64,000 bases of DNA from a bacterium (lineage in GTDB: Bacteria; Elusimicrobiota; Elusimicrobia; Elusimicrobiales; UBA9959), in the NCBI GenBank assembly GCA_021847485.1, contig JAJZRA010000001.1:25460-89459 (forward strand), in the 5' to 3' direction. The position numbers and the translations under genes are program-made. This document shows, piece after piece, positions 10,824 to 19,228 of the stretch (position 1 is its first letter; every line of letters starts with the position of its first letter). The notes beneath the pieces were generated by a model that had not been told where the DNA came from, did no database searches, and worked only from the letters and a program-made list of their open reading frames with translations.

Positions 10824-12566
10824 ATGGAAAAAGACGCTAACCTTGAGAGGATACGCAACACCATAGAGATCTCCGGCGGGGGCAAGCGCGTGGATACGCT
10901 GCTGCGCAACGCGCGCGTCATCAACACGTTCTCGGGGGACATCCACCGCACGCACGTGGCCATCCACGGCGGCAAGATCGTCGGCTTCGGCGACTACAAG
11001 GCCAAGCGCACGGTGGACCTCAAAGGCGCCTACGTCGCCCCCGGCTTCATCGACGGCCACGTCCATATCGAGAGTTCGATGGTCAAGGTCCCCGAGTTCG
11101 CCCGCACCGTGCTGCCGTGCGGCACCACCTCCGTGGTGATAGATCCGCACGAGATCGCCAACGTGCTCGGCCTGGACGGCATAAAGTACATGCTCTCCTC
11201 CAGCCTCAACGCCGTGCTCGGCGTCTACGTGATGCTGCCGTCCTGCGTGCCGGCCACGCACCTCGAGACCGCCGGCGCCGAGCTGGACGCGCACGACCTG
11301 TCGCTGCTGCTGGGCGACGACCGCGTGCTGGGCATAGGCGAGATGATGAACTACCCCGGCGTGATCTTCCGCGACCGCGGCGTGCTGGAGAAGATCGCCA
11401 TAGCGAAGAACAAGGTGATCGACGGCCACGCGCCGATGCTCAAGGACAAGCAGCTCTACGCCTACGTCTCGGCCGGCATCAAGAGCGACCACGAGTGCAC
11501 CGACGTCGCCGAGGCCCGCGAGAAGCTGCGCGCCGGCATGTACATCATGATCCGCGAAGGCACGGCCGCCAAGAACCTCAGGGGCCTGCTGCCGCTCGTC
11601 AATTCCGAGAATTCCCGCAAGTTCATCTTCGTCACGGACGACCGCCACCTCGAGGACATAGAGCGGGAGGGCCATATAGACTACCTGGTGCGCACCGCGG
11701 TGCGCCTCGGCGTGGACCCTATCCGCGCTATCCAGATGGCGACGATCAACACGGCCGAGTACTTCGGGCTGAAGAACCTCGGCGCGATAGCCCCCGGTTA
11801 CCAGGCCGACATCGTGGTCCTGCAGGACCTGAAGGGCCTGAAGGTCACCAAGGTCTTCAAGCAGGGCCGCCTCGTCGCATCCGACCGCCGCATCGCCCCG
11901 GGCGTCATCAAGGACTACGAGGGCAAGGCCCGCGGCACCGTCAACGTGAAGTGGATCGAGCACGAGGACTTCGCGCTGAAGGCCGAGGGGGACTACGCCC
12001 GGGTCATCAACGTCGTCCCGGACCAGATCGTCACGAAGATGACCGTGGAGAAGGTCAAGCAGGACGGCGGGTACGTCTCCTCGGACACCGACCGCGACGT
12101 CCTGAAGATCGCCGTCATCGAGCGGCACATGGCCTCCGGCCGCATCGCCAAGGGCCTCGTGAAGGGCTTCGGCCTGAAGAAGGGGGCGATAGCCTCCTCG
12201 GTCTCCCATGACTCGCATAATATCGTGGTGATCGGCACGCACGACGGCGACATGTACACGGCCGCCGTGCAGGTGGTAAAGATGCAGGGCGGCATAGTGG
12301 CCGCGCTCAACGGCCAGGTGCTGGAGGCGCTGCCGCTGCCGGTGGCCGGCCTGATGTCCGACCGCAGCTCCGAGTTCGTGCGCGAGAAGCTCAAGCGCCT
12401 CTCGGAAACCGCCCGGATGCTGGGCTCCAGGCTCTCCGACCCTTTCATGGCGATGGCCTTCCTGACGCTGCCGCCCATCCCGGAGCTCCGGATCACGGAC
12501 CGCGGCGTCATCGACGCGGTCAAGTTCCAGGTCACGCCGCTCTTCTGCGGCCCCAAAGGCAGATGA
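10824..12566 (+). CDS. ade: Adenine deaminase
   Basis: 580 residues, the usual length for AdeC/Ade. The amidohydrolase metal motif GFIDGHVHIESS is followed by CGTTSVVIDPHEIANV. Further on are GHAPMLKDKQL, SDHECTD and FVTDDRH, all typical of this family. A C-terminal family-specific domain contains SVSHDSHN and GGIVAAL. The enzyme hydrolyses adenine to hypoxanthine and ammonia in purine salvage, using a binuclear metal centre. The start at 10824 has an AAGGA site nine bases upstream; the open frame before it is the reverse side of the kinase gene. The stop overlaps the phosphoesterase start by 4 bp (ATGA). Confidence 0.95.
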   Translation: MEKDANLERIRNTIEISGGGKRVDTLLRNARVINTFSGDIHRTHVAIHGGKIVGFGDYKAKRTVDLKGAYVAPGFIDGHVHIESSMVKVPEFARTVLPCGTTSVVIDPHEIANVLGLDGIKYMLSSSLNAVLGVYVMLPSCVPATHLETAGAELDAHDLSLLLGDDRVLGIGEMMNYPGVIFRDRGVLEKIAIAKNKVIDGHAPMLKDKQLYAYVSAGIKSDHECTDVAEAREKLRAGMYIMIREGTAAKNLRGLLPLVNSENSRKFIFVTDDRHLEDIEREGHIDYLVRTAVRLGVDPIRAIQMATINTAEYFGLKNLGAIAPGYQADIVVLQDLKGLKVTKVFKQGRLVASDRRIAPGVIKDYEGKARGTVNVKWIEHEDFALKAEGDYARVINVVPDQIVTKMTVEKVKQDGGYVSSDTDRDVLKIAVIERHMASGRIAKGLVKGFGLKKGAIASSVSHDSHNIVVIGTHDGDMYTAAVQVVKMQGGIVAALNGQVLEALPLPVAGLMSDRSSEFVREKLKRLSETARMLGSRLSDPFMAMAFLTLPPIPELRITDRGVIDAVKFQVTPLFCGPKGR

Positions 12567-13735
12567 GGCGCGCCGCCCTGCCGCTCCTGCTGCTGCTGAC
12601 GGCCCTGCCGGCGGCCGCCGCCCGCATAGAGCGGGGGCCTTACCTCGAGAACATGGCCAAGGACATGGTCACGGTCCGCTTCAGGGTGGACGCGGCCACG
12701 CCCGCCTGGGTCACGTACGGGGCGGCCCCGGACTGCGAGCGGTTCCTGACCATCTTCCCGGCAGCCAGGGAGCAGAAGGCGCCGCTCTTCGGCCTGCTGC
12801 CCGACACGACGCACTGCTACCGCATCTACCTGCCCGCCGACCAGAGCACCGGCGTCTACAAGGCCTACGAGGGGACCTTCGCCACTTTCCGCGACGAGGA
12901 CAAGCCGCGTTTCTCGTTCCTGGCGTTCGGCGACTCCGGCTCCGGCACCCCGGAGCAGCTGCAGCTGGCCGGCCAGATGGACAAGTTCTCCCCGGACTTC
13001 GTGCTGCACCTGGGCGACATGGTGGAGTCCGGCCTCGACGCGGACGCGGACGCGCAGTATTTCCGCCCCTACGCCGGCCTGCAGGCCCGCGTTCCCTTCT
13101 TTCAGGCGCTGGGCAACCACGACTACGGCGCCGACGCCCGCGCCGCGGCCGGCCGCGGTTTCCTGCGGGCCAACTACGTGCCGTTCCACAGCACCCCGCT
13201 GACCGGGCTGCCGCCGCATTACTATTTCTTCGACGTCGGCAACGCCCGCTTCTTCGTCCTGGACGCCAACGCCTTCGACGGCGCGAAGTTCGCCCCGTCG
13301 CTGGAGCCGGGGTCCCGGCAGTACAGGTGGCTGGAGCGCTTCCTGGCCAGGACCGACAAGACCTGGAAGTTCGTGGCGGTGCACGAGCCGCTCTACTCCA
13401 CCGGGGCGCACGGCACTTCCGAGGCCGAGCTCAAGGCCCTGGAACCGCTCTTCCTGAAATACAAGGTGGACCTGGTCTTCCAGGGGCACGACCACGACTA
13501 CGAGCGCACGACGCCGGTGCGCGCCGGCGCTCCTGACGAGGCGGAAGGGATAGTCTATGTCACGCTGGGGGGAGGGGGCAGCACGCTCTATATCCAGCGG
13601 CGCAACGAGGACTGGTCCGAGAAGTTCCTGCCGACGTACAGCTTCGCCTACGCCGAGGTCGCTGACAAGGCTTTCACGATGACCGTCTACAACAAGGACG
13701 GCGAGGTCATAGACACGCTGGAGGTCACCAAGTAG
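12563..13735 (+). CDS. Secreted purple-acid-phosphatase-like metallophosphoesterase
   Basis: 390 residues with a signal peptide (RRAALPLLLLLTALPAAAA). An N-terminal fibronectin-III-like domain (~20-110) precedes a calcineurin-like phosphoesterase with the motifs FGDSGSG, LHLGDMVESG, GNHDYG, VAVHEPLYS and GHDHDYERT. This arrangement is that of purple acid phosphatases and alkaline phosphatase D-like enzymes that release phosphate from organic esters outside the cytoplasm. It is coupled to adenine deaminase by a 4-bp overlap; a shared role in purine or nucleotide scavenging is plausible but not shown. Confidence 0.9.
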   Translation: MRRAALPLLLLLTALPAAAARIERGPYLENMAKDMVTVRFRVDAATPAWVTYGAAPDCERFLTIFPAAREQKAPLFGLLPDTTHCYRIYLPADQSTGVYKAYEGTFATFRDEDKPRFSFLAFGDSGSGTPEQLQLAGQMDKFSPDFVLHLGDMVESGLDADADAQYFRPYAGLQARVPFFQALGNHDYGADARAAAGRGFLRANYVPFHSTPLTGLPPHYYFFDVGNARFFVLDANAFDGAKFAPSLEPGSRQYRWLERFLARTDKTWKFVAVHEPLYSTGAHGTSEAELKALEPLFLKYKVDLVFQGHDHDYERTTPVRAGAPDEAEGIVYVTLGGGGSTLYIQRRNEDWSEKFLPTYSFAYAEVADKAFTMTVYNKDGEVIDTLEVTK

Positions 13736-13753
13736 GGGGGCGCCTCCCGCCTT

Positions 13754-15742
13754 ATGCGGAAGACGGAATCTGACGGGAACGGCCGGGCGCCTTTTTTTAC
13801 GCTGCAGCGCAAGCTGCTGGCGGCGGTCGTCTTTTTCAGCGCCCTGCTGGCGGTGAATTTCAAGTTCTATCTCGGCCTGGAGCGGGAATCCTCCGGACTG
13901 CTGCCGGCTATAAACCTGCTTAGCGAGCAGCGCCTCCTCGCCGGGGAGATCGGCTGTTTCGCGCAGCTCCCGGCGGGCGGGCCCGCTTCCGGCGGCCGCA
14001 AAGCGCAGGAGCTGGCCGCTAAATTCTCGGGCAACCTGGCCGCCCTGGCCGGGACTTCCCCTGCGGGCAGCGTACTGCGTCATTCTCCTTCCCCCGAGCT
14101 GGAAAAGGCGCTGGCGTCGGTGGAAGCGCAATGGGAGCCGCTGCGCGAGGCCCTCGTGGCGGCCTCCCTTACCGGCCGGGACGGACCTTCCCGGTCCTCC
14201 CGCCTGCAGCTGCGGCGGCGCTCCGCCGTGCTGGAGGAGGCCTGCGACCGCGCCTACCAGGCCGCCCTGGCGCACAGCCACGCCATGGTCCTGGGGCTGC
14301 GGAACTCGCTTATCTACCTCTTCCTTGCCGATATACTCGCGGCAGTTCTCATGCTGGTCCTGGCCCGCAGGTACCTGGTCGCCCCCATAATCCGCCTGGA
14401 CAAGGCGGCTTCGGAGGCGGCCGCCGGCCGGTTGATGCGGGTGGGCGGCCCGTCGGGCCGAGACGAGTTGGGGCGGCTCGTCGCTTCGTATAACGCCATG
14501 GTCGACGCCATCCAGCGCGACGCCGACATAAAGGCCGTCTTCAATAGTCTGCTGGCCATCGCCATCGAGCGTCTCCCTATGGAGGAGATGCTCTCCCGGA
14601 TGCTGAAGCGCATCCTCTCCATCCCCTGGCTGACGATAGAGTCCAAAGGCGCGATCCTGACGGCCGACGGCTCCGGGGAACTGGAGATGAGGGCCCAGTT
14701 CGGCCTGGACGGACCCACCCTCGCCGCCTGCGCTAAAGTTCCTTTGGGACGCTGCCTGTGCGGCCGGGCCGCCAGGGACAGGAAGCTGGTTTTCGCCGCC
14801 GACCTGGATCCCCGCCACGAGGTCCGTTACGAGGGGATAACGCCTCACGGCCATTACTGCATCCCGATAGTGTCCAAGGGAAGGCTGTTGGGCGTGCTGA
14901 CCGTCTACCTGAAGGCCGGGCACGTCAAGATAGACGACGACGTAAGGGTGCTGGGCGCCATCGCCGACCTGCTGGCCGGAGTAATAGAGGCGCAGCAGGC
15001 CGAAGAGGAGCGCTCCAGGCTCACCGAGACGCTGAGGCAGGCCCAGAAGATGGAGGCGATGGGCCTGATGGCCGGCGGCGTGGCCCATGATTTCCAGACC
15101 ATCCTGAGGGCTATCGCTTCCTATCTCGACCCGCTGCTCCGGGCCGCCGCGGAGTGCCCCCGCAACGCGTCCGACATAGACGGGATAAAGGATGCGGTGG
15201 CCAAGGGGACTTCGCTGACGCGGCAACTGCTCGCTTTCAGCCGCAAGCAGGCGTTAAGGCTCAAGCCTGTCGAGTTGGGCGAAGCCGCGCTGGGCATGCG
15301 CAAGGTCCTGGAAGGTATCCTGGGCGGGGGAGTGCGGCTGGAGATAGATCCGGGACCCGGACGGATCAACGCGGACATCGGCCAGTTGGAGCAGATATTC
15401 ATAAACCTGGCGGCTAACGCCAGGGACGCCATGCCTGAAGGCGGGAGGTTCTCGGTCGCCGTCTCGGCCGCCGCCCTGGACGGGAGCGGCCGCGGGGAAC
15501 TGGCGGACGCCAGGCCCGGCGCTTATGTCCTGCTTTCCGTGAGCGACACCGGTTCGGGGATGAGCGAGACGACGGCCGGGAAGATCTTCGAACCTTTCTT
15601 CACCACTAAACGGCCCGGTCAAGGGACCGGGCTGGGGCTCTCCACCGTCTACGGCATCGTAAAACAGAGCGGAGGATATATCTCCGTCGAAAGCTCGCCC
15701 GGCAAGGGGACCAGGTTCAGCATCTATTTCCCGGCCGTCTGA
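13754..15742 (+). CDS. Membrane sensor histidine kinase with HAMP and GAF domains
   Basis: 662 residues. TM1 is at ~22-42, a ~140-residue extracytoplasmic sensor follows, and TM2 is at ~193-213, with a HAMP linker (ARRYLVAPIIRLD...DELGRLVASYNAM). Next is a GAF domain (~255-410, MLKRILSIPWLT...VPLGRCLCGRA), then HisKA with His445 and a HATPase (NLAANARDAMPEGG, VSDTGSGM, GTGLGLSTVYGIVKQSGG). It lacks a receiver, so its regulator must be encoded elsewhere. The phosphoacceptor box reads GGVAHDFQTIL, whereas this NtrB-like subclass normally has HDFNNLL; the conserved Asn after Phe is Gln here. It starts 18 bases after the phosphoesterase gene without a clear ribosome site. Confidence 0.9.
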   Translation: MRKTESDGNGRAPFFTLQRKLLAAVVFFSALLAVNFKFYLGLERESSGLLPAINLLSEQRLLAGEIGCFAQLPAGGPASGGRKAQELAAKFSGNLAALAGTSPAGSVLRHSPSPELEKALASVEAQWEPLREALVAASLTGRDGPSRSSRLQLRRRSAVLEEACDRAYQAALAHSHAMVLGLRNSLIYLFLADILAAVLMLVLARRYLVAPIIRLDKAASEAAAGRLMRVGGPSGRDELGRLVASYNAMVDAIQRDADIKAVFNSLLAIAIERLPMEEMLSRMLKRILSIPWLTIESKGAILTADGSGELEMRAQFGLDGPTLAACAKVPLGRCLCGRAARDRKLVFAADLDPRHEVRYEGITPHGHYCIPIVSKGRLLGVLTVYLKAGHVKIDDDVRVLGAIADLLAGVIEAQQAEEERSRLTETLRQAQKMEAMGLMAGGVAHDFQTILRAIASYLDPLLRAAAECPRNASDIDGIKDAVAKGTSLTRQLLAFSRKQALRLKPVELGEAALGMRKVLEGILGGGVRLEIDPGPGRINADIGQLEQIFINLAANARDAMPEGGRFSVAVSAAALDGSGRGELADARPGAYVLLSVSDTGSGMSETTAGKIFEPFFTTKRPGQGTGLGLSTVYGIVKQSGGYISVESSPGKGTRFSIYFPAV

Positions 15743-15773
15743 CCGGCAGGGCTGAAAATTCCGGAAAAAACTA

Positions 15774-15802
15774 TTGCTACCCGTACGTCTTTGTGCTATA
15801 AT
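15774..15802 (+). promoter_or_regulatory. Promoter of the initiator tRNA gene
   Basis: TTGCTA (15774-15779), a 17-bp spacer and a perfect TATAAT (15797-15802). The mature tRNA 5' end at 15808 is only six bases after the -10 box, so the primary transcript may have almost no 5' leader to remove. Confidence 0.7.
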
Positions 15803-15807
15803 AAATG

Positions 15808-15885
<78 letters not shown>

Positions 15886-15909
15886 GTTTAAGCAATTCGA
15901 ACCTGAGAC

Positions 15910-15960
15910 AAGAAATATCAGGCCGGGCCCCAGATGAAAATCTGGGGCTTCGTGTTTTAT
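15910..15960 (+). repeat. 51-bp hairpin repeat, copy 1
   Basis: It begins AAGAAATATCAGGCCGG and ends CTTCGTGTTTTAT. At the centre is a perfect 9-bp stem, GCCCCAGAT / ATCTGGGGC, closed by a GAAA loop. It lies 25 bases after the initiator tRNA and its T-rich end could terminate tRNA transcription. A second copy is at 16054. Confidence 0.85.
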
Positions 15961-16007
15961 GGCGGCTGGCGAGCGGGCACCCGGAGGGTGGCTGCCACGC
16001 ATCGGGC

Positions 16008-16029
16008 GCACGGCATGATTATGCCGTGC
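16008..16029 (+). repeat. Palindromic hairpin between the two 51-bp repeats
   Basis: GCACGGCAT, loop GATT, ATGCCGTGC: a perfect 9-bp stem. It lies in the spacer that separates the two repeat copies. There is no T-tract. Confidence 0.7.
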
Positions 16030-16053
16030 TCTAAAGCGGCCCTCACCTTCGGC

Positions 16054-16104
16054 AAGAAATATCAGGCCGGGCCCCGGATGAAGATCCGGGGCTTCGTGTT
16101 TTAT
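16054..16104 (+). repeat. 51-bp hairpin repeat, copy 2
   Basis: It matches copy 1 in 48 of 51 positions. Two of the three differences are a paired change within the stem: GCCCCGGAT / ATCCGGGGC here against an A:T pair in copy 1, so base pairing is kept. The loop is GAAG. No coding region spans 15885-16182; apart from these hairpins and the promoter at 16147 I see nothing else in that stretch. Confidence 0.85.
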
Positions 16105-16146
16105 ACGGTTCTCCGGCCGCGCTTTACCTCGCCGCCGCGGCGTCAG

Positions 16147-16175
16147 TTGAAATGGGCCGCCAATAACTATAGAAT
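16147..16175 (+). promoter_or_regulatory. Promoter of the PilB-receiver gene, apparently leaderless
   Basis: TTGAAA (16147-16152), a 17-bp spacer and TAGAAT (16170-16175). The ATG at 16183 is seven bases after the -10 box, and no ribosome site is visible. Confidence 0.6.
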
Positions 16176-16182
16176 AGGTCCG

Positions 16183-18345
16183 ATGACCACCTCATGGCGT
16201 TTCAAGGACGAAGGCCTCCTGCGCTGCCTCGCGGGGCTGGACGGCGTGACCCCGCAACAGGTGGCGAAGTTCAGGAATGAGCGACGCAAGTACCTGTCGC
16301 ATTCTCTTATCGAGGCCGGGACCGTCACGCAGGAACGCCTGGTAGGCGCCGTGGAGGCGGCTTACAGGTGCCGCTACGTCCCGCTCTCCGCCGACAGGGC
16401 GGAGAAGTTCGCGCTGTCCCTGGTGCCGGAGCGGATCTGCCGCAAGTACGACCTGGTCCCGCTGCGCCTGACCGAGAGCGAGATGCTGGTGGCCACTTAC
16501 GATCCGGCGGACCTGAACGCACAGGCGGACGTCGAGGCCCTTACGGGGCGGCGCGTCAGGCCGCAGTTCAGCCTCCCGCTGGAGATCGAGAGCTGCCTTG
16601 ACCAGCTCTATAGTTCCGACAAGGTCATCTTCGACCTGCTCAGCCGCGTGGAGGCGCCCGACGATATCATGGTGGTGGGCGGGACCGGAGGCGAGGCGCC
16701 GCCGGCGGACGCCGTCTCCTCCCCGGTCATAACGCTGGTCAATTCCATCATCTCGCAGGCCTACCGCAAGCGTTCCTCGGACATCCACATCGAGCACGAG
16801 GAGCAGGGCAGCCACGTCCGCATCCGGATAGACGGCGAGCTCAGGAACATCATGAAACTGCCGCGCTACGTGGCGGCCGGGCCGGTCGTTTCCCGCATCA
16901 AGATCATGTCGGAACTGGACGTGTCCAACCATATGCGGCCGCAGGACGGCCGCACCAAGGTCCGTATCGGGCCGGCGGAGGTCGGCCTGCGCGTCTCCAC
17001 GCTGCCCACCGCCTACGGCGAGAAGGTCGTCATCCGCATCCTGGACCAGCGCGCCGCCGAGGTCCCGTTCGAGAAGCTGGGCTTCGCCCCCGAGGTGGCC
17101 GCCGCGCTGGACAGGTGCGTCTCCGCCCATCAGGGAATACTGCTGGTGACCGGCCCTACCGGCTCCGGCAAGACCACCACCCTTTATTCCGTCCTTAATA
17201 AGGTAAAGCAGGAGACCAGCAACGTCGTTACCGCGGAGGACCCCATAGAGTACAAGCTGGCCGGCATCAACCAAGTGCAGGTGAACGAGCGGCAGGGGCT
17301 CTCCTTCGCCTCCGTCCTGCGGTCGGTGCTGCGCCAGGACCCCGACATCATCATGGTGGGCGAGATCCGCGACAGGGAGACGGCCGACATGGCCTTCCAG
17401 GCCGCGATGACCGGCCACCTGGTCCTTTCGACGCTGCACACCAACGACACCGTCTCCGCCATCTCGCGCCTGGCGGACATGGGCGTGGACCGCTTCAAGA
17501 TCTCGCCCGGCCTGCTGGCCGTGACCGCGCAGCGGCTGGTCCGCCGCCTCTGCCCGCAGTGCAGGCGGCCGGTCCCGCCGGAGGAACTGCCCGCCGGCGT
17601 CGCCAGGGAGCTGGCGCGCCACGGTTTCGGCGCCGCCTGTTACCGCGCGGCCGGCTGCAAGGCCTGCGAAGGCTCCGGCTACTCCGGGCGCACCTCCATC
17701 GTGGAACTGCTGCTGGTGGACGCCAAGGTGAAGGAGCACATCAATTCCGGAGTTCCGGCGGAGACCATTAAGGCGAGGGCCCTGGCGTCCGGCAGCCTCA
17801 GGACTATCGGAAAGGACGCCCTCTGGCACCTGTCCACGGGGGAGACCGACCTGAAGGAGATAGAGCCGTACCTGGATGCGCCGGGCGCCGAGCCCGAGGC
17901 CGATCCCGGCCCGGAGGCCGCCTCCGCTCCGTCCCCGCGCCCGGCGGGCGCGCCGGCCCGCCGCCCGCGCGTGATGGTGGCCGACGACGACGCCATAATG
18001 CGCATGCTCATGCGCAAGGCCATCGAAAGCGCCGGCTACGAGGCGCTCGAGGCAGCGGACGGGGAGGAGGCCATCACCAGGATAGCCGCCGGCCCCGCCC
18101 CCGACCTGCTGGTGGCCGACATCAATATGCCGCGCCTCGACGGCCTCGGCCTGGTGAAGGGCGTGCGCGGAACGCTGGGGCTGCTGGACCTGCCGGTCAT
18201 CATGCTGACCAGCGAAAGCTCCGACAGGAGCCAGGAGCTGGCCTTCCAGTTGGGGGCGGACGATTACGTGATAAAGCCGTTCAAGGGCCCGCTGGTCATG
18301 GCCCGGATAACGGCCGCGCTCAGGCGGGCCGGCCGCGTGAAGTGA
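16183..18345 (+). CDS. PilB/GspE-family ATPase with C-terminal receiver domain
   Basis: 720 residues. The N-terminal MshEN-type domain (~1-140) is followed by the GspE/PilB ATPase with Walker A GPTGSGKTTTL (~324-334), Asp-box region, Walker B VGEIRDRETAD and the His box LSTLHTND. A zinc-binding tetracysteine (CPQC, CKACEGSGY) comes next. After a Pro/Ala linker (~570-590) a CheY-like receiver follows: VADDD, Asp646 in VADINMPRLDG, Thr in MLTSES and Lys in VIKPF. ATPases of this family drive pilus or pseudopilus extension; phosphorylation of a fused receiver would tie extension to a two-component signal. It is separate from the main pilus operon at 30-40 kb, which has its own PilB. The chosen start follows a promoter closely; the frame runs further upstream through the repeat region. 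Confidence 0.92.
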   Translation: MTTSWRFKDEGLLRCLAGLDGVTPQQVAKFRNERRKYLSHSLIEAGTVTQERLVGAVEAAYRCRYVPLSADRAEKFALSLVPERICRKYDLVPLRLTESEMLVATYDPADLNAQADVEALTGRRVRPQFSLPLEIESCLDQLYSSDKVIFDLLSRVEAPDDIMVVGGTGGEAPPADAVSSPVITLVNSIISQAYRKRSSDIHIEHEEQGSHVRIRIDGELRNIMKLPRYVAAGPVVSRIKIMSELDVSNHMRPQDGRTKVRIGPAEVGLRVSTLPTAYGEKVVIRILDQRAAEVPFEKLGFAPEVAAALDRCVSAHQGILLVTGPTGSGKTTTLYSVLNKVKQETSNVVTAEDPIEYKLAGINQVQVNERQGLSFASVLRSVLRQDPDIIMVGEIRDRETADMAFQAAMTGHLVLSTLHTNDTVSAISRLADMGVDRFKISPGLLAVTAQRLVRRLCPQCRRPVPPEELPAGVARELARHGFGAACYRAAGCKACEGSGYSGRTSIVELLLVDAKVKEHINSGVPAETIKARALASGSLRTIGKDALWHLSTGETDLKEIEPYLDAPGAEPEADPGPEAASAPSPRPAGAPARRPRVMVADDDAIMRMLMRKAIESAGYEALEAADGEEAITRIAAGPAPDLLVADINMPRLDGLGLVKGVRGTLGLLDLPVIMLTSESSDRSQELAFQLGADDYVIKPFKGPLVMARITAALRRAGRVK

Positions 18346-18395
18346 CCGGCCATTATTTTGTAAGATTATGCGCAGTGGATCCCAGGAGGATTAAG

Positions 18396-19163
18396 ATGAA
18401 AAAGATACTTCTCGCTGTTTTCGCCTGCTTCATGGCGGGCACCGCGCTGGCCGCGGACAACACCGACCTTACCGAAGACCAGAAGACCCTGTACTTCCTC
18501 GGCAAAGCCGTCAGTTCCAAGATCAAGCAGTTCGACTTCACCCCCGAGGAGACCAAGTACATCGTCATGGGCTTCTCGGAGTCGCTGGAGGGCAAGCCCG
18601 CCAAGGCCGACGATTCCTACGGCATGAAGCTCAACGAGTACCTCGCCAAGAAGCAGGAGGCCGCGGTGGCCAAGCAGAAGGAGGCCGCCAAGCCCTTCCT
18701 CGAGAAGATGGCCAAGGAGAAGGGCGCCAAGACTCTGCCGTCCGGCGTGATCTATATCCCCGTCAAGGAAGGCAAGGGGGCCAGCCCCAAGGCCTCCGAC
18801 ATGGTCAAGGTGCACTACCACGGCACCTTCCCCGACGGTAAGGTCTTCGACTCCTCGGTGGAGCGCGGCACTCCCGCCGAGTTCCCGCTCAACGGCGTGA
18901 TCCCGTGTTGGACCGAGGGCGTGCAGAAGATGAAGGTCGGCGGCAAGGCCAAGCTGGTCTGCCCGTCCGACACCGCCTACGGCGACCAGGGCGCGGGCGG
19001 CGCCATCCCCGGCGGCGCCACGCTGGTGTTCGACGTGGAACTGCTCGACATCGTCAAGCCCGAGGCCCCGGCCAAACCGGCCGCCAAGCCCGCCAAGAAG
19101 GACGCTCCCAAGGCCGAGGCCAAGCCCGCCGAAGCCAAGCCCGCCGAGACCAAGAAGAACTGA
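18396..19163 (+). CDS. Secreted FKBP-type peptidyl-prolyl isomerase
   Basis: 255 residues with a signal peptide (KKILLAVFACFMAGTALA). An FKBP_N-like helical dimerisation segment (~25-110) precedes the FKBP domain (~115-225): VKVHYHGTFPDGKVFDSS, PLNGVIPCWTEGVQKMKVGGKAKLVCP, then YGDQGAGGAIPGGATLVFDVELL. The tail is a Lys/Pro/Ala repeat (KPAAKPAKK..., AEAKPAEAKPAE). This is the FkpA/FklB class of periplasmic proline isomerase-chaperones. The ATG at 18396 has an AGGAGGA site six bases upstream, which decides the start. A strong terminator follows. Confidence 0.93.
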   Translation: MKKILLAVFACFMAGTALAADNTDLTEDQKTLYFLGKAVSSKIKQFDFTPEETKYIVMGFSESLEGKPAKADDSYGMKLNEYLAKKQEAAVAKQKEAAKPFLEKMAKEKGAKTLPSGVIYIPVKEGKGASPKASDMVKVHYHGTFPDGKVFDSSVERGTPAEFPLNGVIPCWTEGVQKMKVGGKAKLVCPSDTAYGDQGAGGAIPGGATLVFDVELLDIVKPEAPAKPAAKPAKKDAPKAEAKPAEAKPAETKKN

Positions 19164-19186
19164 AGCGCGGTCAGCGGATAAAGAAA

Positions 19187-19217
19187 AAGCCCCGGGGTTC
19201 TCCCGGGGCTTTTTTTC
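19187..19217 (+). terminator. Rho-independent terminator after the FKBP gene
   Basis: AAAGCCCCGGG, a 5-base loop and CCCGGGGCTTT, running into a further T-run. It lies about 25 bases after the stop codon and 12 bases before the end of the convergent TerC gene. Confidence 0.85.
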
Positions 19218-19228
19218 TGAGGGCGGTT

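Noticed and set aside
10701-12242. N-terminal extension of the hybrid sensor kinase
   Set aside because: The extra frame is the reverse side of adenine deaminase; the kinase's membrane helix and CHASE3-like region start at 10700.
15910-16104. CRISPR-like direct repeats
   Set aside because: Only two 51-bp copies with a single 93-bp spacer; strong internal hairpins and T-rich ends suit terminators or a repeat family, and no cas gene is near.
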